Source of the DNA: CAZWXH01 sp964637725 | GTDB taxonomy: Bacteria > Bacillota_I > Bacilli_A > Erysipelotrichales > Coprobacillaceae | DNA length: 8,488 bases | Reading direction: 5' to 3' | NCBI GenBank assembly: GCA_964637725.1 | Contig: CAZWXH010000077.1 | Span: forward strand, 1 to 8,488 | Shown here: positions 1 to 6,688 of the stretch, piece after piece | How the letters are laid out: the number at the start of each line of letters is the position of its first letter | Numbering within the stretch: the first letter of the stretch is position 1 | Notes under the pieces: generated by a model | The model's input: only the letters and a program-made list of their open reading frames with translations | Database searches by the model: none | What the model was told of the DNA's origin: nothing | Made by a program: the position numbers and the translations under genes

Positions 1-1
1 A

Positions 2-34
2 TTATCGCCGTAACCGTAGAAACCTCACCATCAT
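2..34 (-). CDS. Possible 10-residue Arg-rich leader peptide after the T-box
   Basis: The first ATG after the T-box terminator lies 7 nt from a strong ribosome binding site (AAGGAGGGG, minus strand, 50 down to 42). It opens a frame that reads MMVRFLRLRR and then stops at TAA, just inside the window edge. Four of the ten codons are Arg (AGG, CGG, CGG, CGA), all rare types for such an AT-rich genome, and the segment is clearly richer in G+C than its surroundings. This could be a translated leader (attenuator) peptide of the operon that continues past the window, or a false start with the real gene beginning further on. The other two frames run open to the edge from position 23 or earlier, but neither has a start codon of its own near the ribosome binding site. 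Function is unproven; no database match is claimed. Confidence 0.35.
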   Translation of the reverse strand: MMVRFLRLRR

Positions 35-55
35 ATAATATCCCCTCCTTGTAAT

Positions 56-87
56 AAAAAACGTCTCTTAGCTAATGCTAAGAGACG
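56..87 (-). terminator. Intrinsic terminator of the T-box leader
   Basis: A perfect 11-bp hairpin (arms 77-87 and 62-72, 4-nt loop) is followed on the minus strand by six T residues (61-56). The 5' arm (CGTCTCTT) is shared with the antiterminator helix, as expected for a T-box switch. Confidence 0.93.
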
Positions 88-288
88 AAGTTATCGCGGT
101 ACCACTCTTTTTGATATATCAACGATATATCCCCTCTTGTCTTTAAAGCAGACTGACTTTATATCCTACTGTTTTCAGATATACCTCTCCAAAGTGCGGT
201 TCATTTAAACTTGTATACTGATCTTCCACCTACACCAGCTCGCTTAATACTTATTTAAACTACTCTCTTTTTCTATGAGTTTTTATTA
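56..288 (-). promoter_or_regulatory. T-box riboswitch leader (tRNA-sensing transcription attenuator)
   Basis: Read on the minus strand, this leader has the full set of T-box parts. Stem I begins with AGAGAGTAG (268-260), followed by a TTTAAA arm, the GCGAGCTGGTG segment near 243-233, the matching TTTAAA arm, then the GAA of the specifier loop (202-200) and CTTTGGAG. The T-box proper is AAGAGTGGTACCGCG (109-95). The antiterminator can form as AAGAG/CTCTT and GCGA/TCGT around a 7-nt TGGTACC bulge. It competes with the terminator at 62-87. The variable base of the bulge (TGGT) should pair with a tRNA whose discriminator base is A. By position straight after GAA the specifier is CCG (Pro); a one-base shift gives CGC (Arg), which has the usual purine after it. 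The downstream gene, probably amino-acid biosynthesis, transport or an aminoacyl-tRNA synthetase, lies outside the window. Confidence 0.93.
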
Positions 289-294
289 CCTGTT

Positions 295-322
295 ATTATA
301 ACCAAATGAATATGATTGTCAA
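295..322 (-). promoter_or_regulatory. Consensus sigma-A promoter of the T-box transcript
   Basis: A perfect -35 TTGACA (322-317) and a perfect -10 TATAAT (300-295) are separated by 16 bp. Transcription should start near 288, about 20 nt before Stem I. Full consensus boxes suggest strong constitutive initiation, with control left to the T-box. Confidence 0.88.
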
Positions 323-337
323 CAACAATTTAAATTT

Positions 338-571
338 TTATTTCGAAAAAAATTTTAAAACTTTTTTAGAAGCCCTATTTACTTTATCAATAGGTTCATT
401 CAGTTCATCTAATTGTATTATTAATTCATCTAATTCTCGGTTCATATCTTCAGCTTCTTTTTGTTTAAGTTTCAACGCTTTAATGCTAGAAGAAACATTC
501 TGTTTTTTATTTAATAAATAAACTGCTAATATTAATAACAATAAGCCGCATACTATATATATAAATATCAT
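338..571 (-). CDS. Small membrane-anchored coiled-coil protein, function unknown
   Basis: The 77-residue product has one N-terminal hydrophobic segment (about residues 2-20, with a Cys at 8). The rest is a highly charged, helix-prone stretch (about 21-75) rich in Lys, Glu, Asp and Leu with heptad-like spacing, so a cytoplasmic coiled coil on a single membrane anchor is likely. It starts at ATG with a GAGGG ribosome binding site about 7 nt upstream and an extended -10 just before it, which supports it over the overlapping plus-strand frame at 306-521. The architecture recalls small DUF948/YtxG-type proteins, but I cannot assign a family. It is divergent from the ltaS-type gene and lies upstream of the T-box unit on the same strand. 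There is no convincing GC-rich terminator behind it, only an A/T-only 8-bp hairpin (about 333-356), so some read-through into the T-box leader is possible. Confidence 0.75.
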   Translation of the reverse strand: MIFIYIVCGLLLLILAVYLLNKKQNVSSSIKALKLKQKEAEDMNRELDELIIQLDELNEPIDKVNRASKKVLKFFSK

Positions 572-592
572 AATTATCCCTCACTTTTTCAT

Positions 593-601
593 ATTATAAC
601 A
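593..601 (-). promoter_or_regulatory. Extended -10 promoter of the small coiled-coil gene
   Basis: On the minus strand, TGTTATAAT (601-593) matches the extended -10 consensus TGnTATAAT exactly. No good -35 is visible 16-18 bp upstream, which is tolerated at extended -10 promoters. The predicted start leaves a short leader (about 15 nt) holding the GAGGG ribosome binding site. Confidence 0.6.
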
Positions 602-621
602 CAAAATATATTGTTTTAATA

Positions 622-664
622 TTATAATGTTCGACATATTTCTTTTTTTATTGTAACATTATAA
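622..664. repeat. 10-bp inverted repeat in front of the ltaS-type gene
   Basis: TTATAATGTT (622-631) and AACATTATAA (655-664) are perfect reverse complements separated by 23 nt. The left arm contains a plus-strand TATAAT (623-628), a possible -10 for the downstream gene though without a clear -35. The right arm ends 8 nt before the AAGGAGG ribosome binding site. It could be a pair of operator half-sites or, if transcription starts upstream, an RNA hairpin. In AT-rich DNA a chance repeat cannot be excluded. Confidence 0.4.
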
Positions 665-686
665 GGTAAAACAAGGAGGACCTTTT

Positions 687-2630
687 GTGGATATTATAAA
701 ACGTAAATTTAATTTATCTTTAATGATAAATCCATATGTCTATATGATTTTATCTATTATATTCTTAGAAATATTAATTAGAATTAATATTGTCAAAACA
801 ATTCATTTCAGCTTTATTTATATTATTATATCTGCTATTGCGATAGGATTAGCTCTTTCAATAATATCAAAGTTGTTTAATAAGAAAGTGAACACTATCA
901 TATATTCATTCTTTTTATTGTTACTAGGAGTATATTTTTGTGCTCAAATCTTATATTTTGATTTCTTTAAAACTTTTTTAGCAATTAATTCTATTGGTAA
1001 TGGTGGTCAAGTTGCTGAGTTTTATAAAGATATTATTCAATTATTTTTAAATAATATACTTTGGATTATTTTATGTCTATTACCTTTTGTTTTCTTTATA
1101 TTTTATGCAAGAAAACATATCAATATTAATAAAGTTGAAAAACAAGAATTGCTTACAAGTTTTGTAATCTGTGTTTTAAGTTTTATTTTGAACTATGCTA
1201 TGTTATATCTTCCAAGTAGTTCATTAAACACACCTTTGGATTTATATAAAGAAGCAACACTTAATGAGTTGACAGTTGATCAGTTAGGAATGTCAAAATC
1301 AGCTATTCTTGATATAAAAACATTTTTCTTTGGTAAAAATGCTCCTACTCAAGTTGCTCCACCTATCGAAAAAGAACCTGAGATTGTTTACGATCCTCAA
1401 GTTATGAATATTGACTTTGATAAACTGATTAATGAAACAAGCAATGGTACTATAAAAAATATGCATCAATATTTTAAAAATGTGACGCCATCGCAAAAGA
1501 ACGAGTATACTGGAATGTTTAAAGACTATAACGTTATACTTATAACTGCCGAAGGTTTCTCACATTATGCAATTGATAAAGAAATAACACCGACACTATA
1601 TAAACTCGCAAATACTGGATTTGTATTTAAAGACTTCTATACACCTTTATGGAATGTCAGTACGAGCGATGGTGAATATGTTGCAATGCAAGGTTTAATC
1701 CCTAAATATGGCGTATGGAGTTTCAAAAAGTCATCATCTAACTATTTGCCTTTTACTTTAGGAAAACAATATCAAAAGCAAGGATACAAAACGATTGGTT
1801 ATCACAATCATTCTTATACATACTATGCTAGAGATATATCACACCCTAATGTGGGATATGATTTTAGAGCCCCAAGACATGGTTTAAACATTACGAAACA
1901 ATGGCCTGAATCTGATTTAGAAATGATGGAAAACAGTATTGATCATTATATTAATGAAGATCGTTTTCATACATATTATATGACAGTTAGTGGACATACT
2001 AATTATACATATCAAGGAAATATGATGGCTAGAAAAAACAAAGATGTTGTGAATCACTTGAATTATTCTGAATTAACAAAAGGTTACTTAGCGACACAAG
2101 TCGAATTAGATAGAGCATTAGAGCACTTGATTAAAAGACTTGAAGAAGCTGGTAAAGCCGATAAAACACTTATTGTAATGAGTGCTGATCATTACCCTTA
2201 TGGCTTACCAGAAAGTAACTATAATGAACTTGCTGGTCATGAAATCGAAGGAAATTTTGAAATCATGAAAAACTCGTTAATCATTTGGAGTGCTTCAATG
2301 AAAAAACCTATTGTTGTCGATAAAGCAACAAGCAGTCTAGATATCTTACCTACCGTTTCTAATCTTCTTGGTTTAGAGTATGACTCTCGACTTTTAATGG
2401 GAACAGATGTCATGTCTTCAACACCGCCATTAATTATTTTCTCAAATAAAAGTTTTATTACTGATAAAGTTAAATATAATGCAAAGACTCAAGAAGTAAC
2501 TTGGCTCAATGGTACATCTCCTGATGAGGAATACCTAAAACAGATGAATAATATTGTTAAACAGAAATTTGATTATTCTGCATTAATATTAGACAATAAT
2601 TACTATAAACATGTATTCAATGGAAATTAA
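687..2630 (+). CDS. ltaS: LtaS-family polyglycerol-phosphate (lipoteichoic acid) synthase
   Basis: This family takes glycerol-phosphate from phosphatidylglycerol and adds it to a glycolipid-anchored chain outside the membrane, releasing diacylglycerol. The 647-residue product matches LtaS in length and layout. It has five N-terminal membrane segments (about 15-32, 42-60, 69-90, 117-140, 156-175), a linker, then an extracellular sulfatase/alkaline-phosphatase-fold domain (about 275-620). Residues equivalent to the S. aureus LtaS catalytic set are visible: Glu289 (ITAEG), nucleophile Thr326 (STSDGE), Arg382 (YARD), His437 (SGHTNY), Asp501 and His502 (SADHYPYG). The Thr-to-Arg spacing (56) equals that in S. 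aureus LtaS. The start is GTG, fixed by AAGGAGG 7 nt upstream (673-679). It is probably its own transcription unit, ending in a terminator that overlaps its stop codon. Paralogues (primase- or stress-type, or using another head group) cannot be separated from the main LtaS by sequence alone. Confidence 0.9.
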   Translation: MDIIKRKFNLSLMINPYVYMILSIIFLEILIRINIVKTIHFSFIYIIISAIAIGLALSIISKLFNKKVNTIIYSFFLLLLGVYFCAQILYFDFFKTFLAINSIGNGGQVAEFYKDIIQLFLNNILWIILCLLPFVFFIFYARKHININKVEKQELLTSFVICVLSFILNYAMLYLPSSSLNTPLDLYKEATLNELTVDQLGMSKSAILDIKTFFFGKNAPTQVAPPIEKEPEIVYDPQVMNIDFDKLINETSNGTIKNMHQYFKNVTPSQKNEYTGMFKDYNVILITAEGFSHYAIDKEITPTLYKLANTGFVFKDFYTPLWNVSTSDGEYVAMQGLIPKYGVWSFKKSSSNYLPFTLGKQYQKQGYKTIGYHNHSYTYYARDISHPNVGYDFRAPRHGLNITKQWPESDLEMMENSIDHYINEDRFHTYYMTVSGHTNYTYQGNMMARKNKDVVNHLNYSELTKGYLATQVELDRALEHLIKRLEEAGKADKTLIVMSADHYPYGLPESNYNELAGHEIEGNFEIMKNSLIIWSASMKKPIVVDKATSSLDILPTVSNLLGLEYDSRLLMGTDVMSSTPPLIIFSNKSFITDKVKYNAKTQEVTWLNGTSPDEEYLKQMNNIVKQKFDYSALILDNNYYKHVFNGN

Positions 2631-2649
2631 TTCCATTGAATATTTTTTT
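2614..2649 (+). terminator. Intrinsic terminator overlapping the ltaS stop codon
   Basis: A perfect 12-bp hairpin (arms 2614-2625 and 2631-2642, 5-nt loop) is followed by seven T residues (2643-2649). The left arm encodes the last residues of the synthase and the stop codon (2628-2630) lies in the loop, so a terminating ribosome would cover the hairpin. It should largely separate the gene from enolase. Confidence 0.85.
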
Positions 2650-2689
2650 ATGTTTGGTTAATCCTATACAAAAAGGAGTGTAATAAAAA

Positions 2690-3946
2690 ATGCCGTATAT
2701 TAAAAATGTATTTGCTAGACAAGTCTTAGACTCTCGAGGATTTCCTACAATTGAGGTTGAAGTTCATACTGAAAGTGGTGCTAAAGGAAAAGCAATTGTT
2801 CCCTCTGGCGCATCAACTGGAATCTATGAAGCTCATGAATTAAGAGATGAAAAGAAAGATAAATATTTAGGAAAAAGTGTTTTTAAAGCAGTTAGTCGTG
2901 TAAACGATGATATTCAAGAAATGATTCTAGGTTATGATGTTACAAATCAAAGACTAATAGATGATGCATTAATTCAGTTAGATGGTACTAAAAACAAGAA
3001 GAAACTTGGTGCCAATGCCATTCTAGGCGTCTCATTAGCCTGTGCAACTTGTGCTAGTGAATATTATGATATTCCCTTATATCAATATATTGGTGGATGT
3101 AATTCACATATCCTCCCTATTCCAATGATGAATATTATCAATGGTGGAGCTCATGCTGATAATCCTCTGGACTTTCAAGAATTTATGATAGTACCAGTAG
3201 GTGCCTCATCAATAGATGAAGCTTTAATGATGGGTTCAACAATCTTTCACCATTTAAAATCAATTCTCAAGGAAAAAGGTTTGAATACTTCTGTTGGTGA
3301 TGAAGGCGGTTTTGCGCCGATGTTACAAGACAACGAAGATGCCTTGAATTTCATTATGGAAGCCATTGAAAAAGCAGGATACAAACCAAAAGAAGAAATC
3401 TGTATTGCTTTAGATGTCGCAGCAAGTGAATTTTATAAAGATGATTTATATCATATGCAAGGTAAGGATTATACTTCAAGTGAACTGATCGAATATTATC
3501 AACGCATGGTTAAAAAGTATCCTATTATCTCTATTGAAGATGGTTTGGATCAAGATGATAAAGAAGGTTGGATGGCTCTTACAAGAGACCTTTCTTCCAT
3601 CCTATTAGTGGGTGATGATTTATTTGTAACAAACAAAGAAAGATTACAAATGGGCATCAATGAAAATATAGCCAATGCTATATTAATTAAAGTTAATCAA
3701 ATAGGAACTTTGACAGAAACACTAGATGCTATTGAACTCGCTAAACGTAATGGCTATAAAATTATTATCTCTCATCGTTCTGGTGAAACAGAAGATACTT
3801 TTATTGCTGATTTAGCCGTAGGAACAAATGCCGGTTATATTAAAACTGGATCTCTTTCAAGAAGTGAAAGAATAGCGAAATACAATCAATTACTAAGAAT
3901 TGAAGAAGAACTTTATCCAATTCATAAATTTGGAATAAAAAAATGA
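2690..3946 (+). CDS. eno: Enolase (phosphopyruvate hydratase)
   Basis: Enolase interconverts 2-phosphoglycerate and phosphoenolpyruvate in cytoplasmic glycolysis. The 418-residue product keeps the active site: the mobile loop SGASTG near residue 40, His155 (GGAHADN), Gln163-Glu164 (QEFMI), catalytic Glu205 (GDEGGFAP), Mg2+ ligands Asp242, Glu283 and the GDD pair at 309-310, catalytic Lys334 (IKVNQIGT), and His362-Arg363-Ser364 (SHRSGETED). It is about 12 residues shorter than the common bacterial length of about 430, with small losses in surface loops. The C-terminal GSLSRSER differs from the usual GSPSRTDR-like form. The start is ATG with AAGGAG (2673-2678) 11 nt upstream. It follows the ltaS terminator by 40 nt, with no clear promoter there. 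It is not beside gapA/pgk/tpiA/gpm genes, so it may be a stand-alone copy or a second enolase. Confidence 0.96.
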   Translation: MPYIKNVFARQVLDSRGFPTIEVEVHTESGAKGKAIVPSGASTGIYEAHELRDEKKDKYLGKSVFKAVSRVNDDIQEMILGYDVTNQRLIDDALIQLDGTKNKKKLGANAILGVSLACATCASEYYDIPLYQYIGGCNSHILPIPMMNIINGGAHADNPLDFQEFMIVPVGASSIDEALMMGSTIFHHLKSILKEKGLNTSVGDEGGFAPMLQDNEDALNFIMEAIEKAGYKPKEEICIALDVAASEFYKDDLYHMQGKDYTSSELIEYYQRMVKKYPIISIEDGLDQDDKEGWMALTRDLSSILLVGDDLFVTNKERLQMGINENIANAILIKVNQIGTLTETLDAIELAKRNGYKIIISHRSGETEDTFIADLAVGTNAGYIKTGSLSRSERIAKYNQLLRIEEELYPIHKFGIKK

Positions 3947-3966
3947 TGTCATAGACATCTTTTTTT
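3937..3966. terminator. Bidirectional terminator shared by convergent genes
   Basis: A 6-bp hairpin (GATGTC 3945-3950, loop ATA, GACATC 3954-3959) is flanked by seven A (3937-3943) and seven T (3960-3966). It therefore gives a U-tract in both directions. It overlaps the enolase TGA (3944-3946) and reaches the TAA of the convergent membrane-protein gene (3965-3967). The stem is short, so efficiency may be moderate. Confidence 0.8.
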
Positions 3967-4906
3967 ATAACCCTTTTTTAATTTGTTGAAATTTTTCTTT
4001 GTTTTCATCTGTATACCCAACCAATAGATTAGGATATAAACTAGCTATTTGTTCAAGAATAGCGTTGGCTTCTTTTTTATGAGAAGAGAACAGTCCTGAA
4101 GCATTCATAACCACAGTACGTTTTAAGGATTGATCATAAACAACGATTTTGATTTCTCTATCAATAACAAATAAAATAGAACTTTTCTCAATATATATCC
4201 ATTGAATATCCTTGAAATTGATAACGTAAGGTAAAGGATGGTTAAATACAATATAATCATTCAATACCATAGCTTTAATTTTTGAATATACACTTAAAGG
4301 ATGATTCATTTGTTCATTAATTATATTAAGTTCATTGTTTTCTTTATAATACTGTAAACACTTTGATGATTTTCTAGAATTATAGAAAATAACAAAAATG
4401 AGAATAATCAAAAACAATCCTAAGCCCACTAATACACCTAATAATAAAATAACAATTTCGATATATCCTGTCATTTGATGATCTAATGCAGTATTTCCAA
4501 TATAATCAGACATTTGTTCAATGGTTTGAACTTTTAACTCAGGAAATGATTTTTGAAATATTGGTAGTAACTTTTGATATTCTTCCTCATCTAATATTCT
4601 AAGTGAACCTTCAACTCTTTTTAAAGAACTTACTTTATTAACTCCACTATCATCACTATATACATAAACATATTCACCATCGTCAACTATGTATAACTCT
4701 GATGAAACCGGAATAACGCTTTGAACATCAAGATACATATAATCATACTTATTTTCTACTTGATAAGCAACTGCCTCTTTTTTCATAAGACTTGCTGTCA
4801 CAACTCCACAAGTCGTTAAAACAATAAGGATAATACTTAAAATGATTAAATGACGATAGAGATGAAATGGAAGCTTCTTTTTAATTCTCTTTTTTAACTC
4901 CTTCAT
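3965..4906 (-). CDS. Two-pass membrane protein of unknown function, coupled to the ABC exporter
   Basis: I do not recognise this 313-residue protein with certainty. It has a very basic N-terminus (Lys/Arg-rich, residues 2-18), a first membrane segment (about 19-40) and an outside domain (about 42-147) with alternating Tyr/Val/Asp strands (ELYIVDDGEYVYVYSDD). A second membrane segment (about 148-175) leads to a cytoplasmic domain (about 177-313) rich in beta strands (IQWIYIEKSSILFVIDREIKIVVYD), which looks PH-like. Positive charges flanking the membrane segments give N-in/C-in topology. Some clostridial DUF6709-type proteins look similar, but this is only a suggestion. Its ATG is 2 nt past the ABC exporter stop codon, and its GGAG (4920-4917) lies inside that gene, so the two are almost surely co-transcribed and translationally linked. 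An accessory, regulatory or substrate-handling role for the exporter is inference from position only. Confidence 0.85.
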   Translation of the reverse strand: MKELKKRIKKKLPFHLYRHLIILSIILIVLTTCGVVTASLMKKEAVAYQVENKYDYMYLDVQSVIPVSSELYIVDDGEYVYVYSDDSGVNKVSSLKRVEGSLRILDEEEYQKLLPIFQKSFPELKVQTIEQMSDYIGNTALDHQMTGYIEIVILLLGVLVGLGLFLIILIFVIFYNSRKSSKCLQYYKENNELNIINEQMNHPLSVYSKIKAMVLNDYIVFNHPLPYVINFKDIQWIYIEKSSILFVIDREIKIVVYDQSLKRTVVMNASGLFSSHKKEANAILEQIASLYPNLLVGYTDENKEKFQQIKKGL

Positions 4907-4908
4907 CT

Positions 4909-6648
4909 TTATTCTTCTCCCTTGAACTGCATTTTATATAAATGAGCATATTGACCACCTTGTGACAATAACTCTGAATGTGTTCCTTGTTCATTAATTC
5001 CTTCTTCTGTTAATACACAAATTCTCTTGGCATTTTTAATCGTTGAAAGACGATGAGCAATAACAAACGTTGTACGATATTTAGCAAGTGCTTCTAATGA
5101 TTCTTGAACAATATGTTCACTTTCATTATCTAATGCACTTGTTGCCTCATCAAAGATAAGAATCGGTGGATTCTTTAAAAAGACTCTCGCAATAGATAAT
5201 CTTTGTTTTTGACCACCAGATAACTTCACTCCACGTTGACCACAATCAGTATAATAACCGTTTGGTAATTCCATAATAAAATCATGAGCATTGGCTTTTT
5301 TAGCAGCCTCAATAACCTCTTCATCTGTCGCATCAAACTTACCATAACGAATATTATCCATAATTGTTCCAGCAAATAAATAAACATCTTGTTGAACAAT
5401 TCCAATATTTTCTCTTAAAGAAGATAAAGTCACATCTTTAATATCTTGATTATCTATAAGTATTCGCCCTTTTGTTGCTTCATAAAAACGTGGTAGTAAA
5501 GAACAAATTGTTGTCTTCCCTACTCCTGAAGATCCTACCAAAGCAATATATTCTCCTGGTAATACATCAAGATTTATATCTTTAAAAACATAAGAACTTT
5601 TATCGTTATATCTAAAACTCACTTGATCAAATACAATATGGCCTTTTACTTTTTCTAAGGCAACAGCATTTTGGGAATCTTGGATATCTGGTTGAACTTC
5701 TAATATTTCCATAAACCTTTCAAATCCCGTTGCACCTTCTTGAAATTGTTCAGTGAAGTTTATTAATTTTTTAACAGGATCAATTAAATTTGTTATGTAT
5801 AAAACAAAAGCAATTAAGTCAGGTGTCGTAATCGCTTCATTACTAATAAATAAAGCACCAAAGAAGATCACTGCAACAGTTATCATACTTGTAAAAACAC
5901 CTAGTCCTGAATGATATTTAGCCATGTATAGATAACTATTACGTTTACTTTTGACAAAGTTCATATTCGCATCTTTAAATTTATCCATTTCTTCATGTTC
6001 ATTCGCAAAACTTTTGACAACTCTTATACCAGATAAATTATCTTCTATCCTTGCATTAATATCACCAATTCTTTGTTTATTTCTTTTAAAGGCAACTTTC
6101 ATTTTACGATTGTAATAATATGCGAATCCACCCATAATAGGAATAAATGCAAAAACAATAAGTGTTAACTTTAAATTAATAGTTGAAAGGATCATAAAAG
6201 CTCCTATAAACTTAATTAAAGATATAACAATATCCTCTGGTCCATGATGATAAAGTTCAGTTAATGAAAAGATATCATTCGTAATTCTCGACATTAATTG
6301 TCCTGTTTTTTGTTCATCATAAAAACTAAAAGATAATTTTTGATAATGTTCAAACAATTCATTTCTAATATCTCTTTCCATATATGTACCCATAAGGTGT
6401 CCTTTATAAGCAACATAGAAATTACATAAAAATTCAATAAAAACTAAAACAACCATAAAAATCCCTAATTTATAAATAATTGATAAATCAATATTTTCTT
6501 GAATTAGTACAACTCCAGTTATATGACGCGTTAACATTGGAAATACAAGTGTAATTAAAGCGGCAACCATTGCACAAATCATATCACTAAAGAAGAGAAA
6601 TTTATATGGTTTATAATATGATAGAAACTTCTTAAATCTTCCTTTCAT
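4909..6648 (-). CDS. Type I ABC exporter half-transporter (membrane domain fused to ATPase)
   Basis: The product (579 residues from the preferred ATG) has a six-helix exporter domain (about 10-320) followed by an ATPase domain (about 335-575). It would act as a homodimer or with an unlinked partner. The ATPase is intact: Walker A GSSGVGKT (372-379), Q-loop Gln about 419-420, signature LSGGQ (476-480), Walker B ILIFDE with catalytic Glu501, D-loop SALD (504-507) and H-loop His532. The closest families are MsbA/LmrA/BmrA-type drug or lipid exporters; the substrate is not readable. An upstream in-frame TTG at 6666 would add six residues, but it has no ribosome binding site. The ATG at 6648 has GGGGGA 6-7 nt upstream and begins the typical MKGRFKKFLSYYKPYK, so I prefer it. 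A promoter with an inverted repeat precedes it, and an unknown membrane protein follows after 2 bp. Confidence 0.93.
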   Translation of the reverse strand: MKGRFKKFLSYYKPYKFLFFSDMICAMVAALITLVFPMLTRHITGVVLIQENIDLSIIYKLGIFMVVLVFIEFLCNFYVAYKGHLMGTYMERDIRNELFEHYQKLSFSFYDEQKTGQLMSRITNDIFSLTELYHHGPEDIVISLIKFIGAFMILSTINLKLTLIVFAFIPIMGGFAYYYNRKMKVAFKRNKQRIGDINARIEDNLSGIRVVKSFANEHEEMDKFKDANMNFVKSKRNSYLYMAKYHSGLGVFTSMITVAVIFFGALFISNEAITTPDLIAFVLYITNLIDPVKKLINFTEQFQEGATGFERFMEILEVQPDIQDSQNAVALEKVKGHIVFDQVSFRYNDKSSYVFKDINLDVLPGEYIALVGSSGVGKTTICSLLPRFYEATKGRILIDNQDIKDVTLSSLRENIGIVQQDVYLFAGTIMDNIRYGKFDATDEEVIEAAKKANAHDFIMELPNGYYTDCGQRGVKLSGGQKQRLSIARVFLKNPPILIFDEATSALDNESEHIVQESLEALAKYRTTFVIAHRLSTIKNAKRICVLTEEGINEQGTHSELLSQGGQYAHLYKMQFKGEE

Positions 6649-6667
6649 TCTTATTCCCCCATTCAAT

Positions 6668-6688
6668 AAATGTTATTGTATAACATTT
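6668..6688. promoter_or_regulatory. Putative operator: 9-bp perfect inverted repeat over the exporter -10
   Basis: AAATGTTAT (6668-6676) and ATAACATTT (6680-6688) are perfect reverse complements around a 3-nt spacer. The palindrome covers the whole extended -10 box (minus strand, 6685-6677) of the ABC exporter promoter. Because the expected start point is near 6670, most of it would not be transcribed, which favours a protein-binding operator over an RNA hairpin. No regulator gene is visible in the window. Confidence 0.55.

Noticed and set aside
306..521. Plus-strand frame encoding a Ser/Phe/Asn-rich 71-residue product
   Set aside because: It is antisense to the small coiled-coil gene, has no ribosome binding site, and its Ser-rich composition is typical of a shadow frame.
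1299..1496. Minus-strand frame inside the ltaS-type gene
   Set aside because: It lies fully within a well-supported gene, has no start signal and no recognisable protein character.
687..2630. Reading the LtaS-type protein as a true sulfatase
   Set aside because: No Cys/Ser-x-Pro-x-Arg sulfatase motif; instead a Thr nucleophile in STSDGE and five N-terminal membrane segments, as in LtaS.
2651..2689. Promoter for enolase between the ltaS terminator and its start
   Set aside because: The only -10-like box (TATACA, 2665-2670) would start transcription within the ribosome binding site and has no -35, so I do not call it.
3944..3946. TGA as Trp (mollicute code) at the enolase end
   Set aside because: The TGA coincides with the normal enolase C-terminus and a terminator hairpin, and no other gene contains an in-frame TGA.
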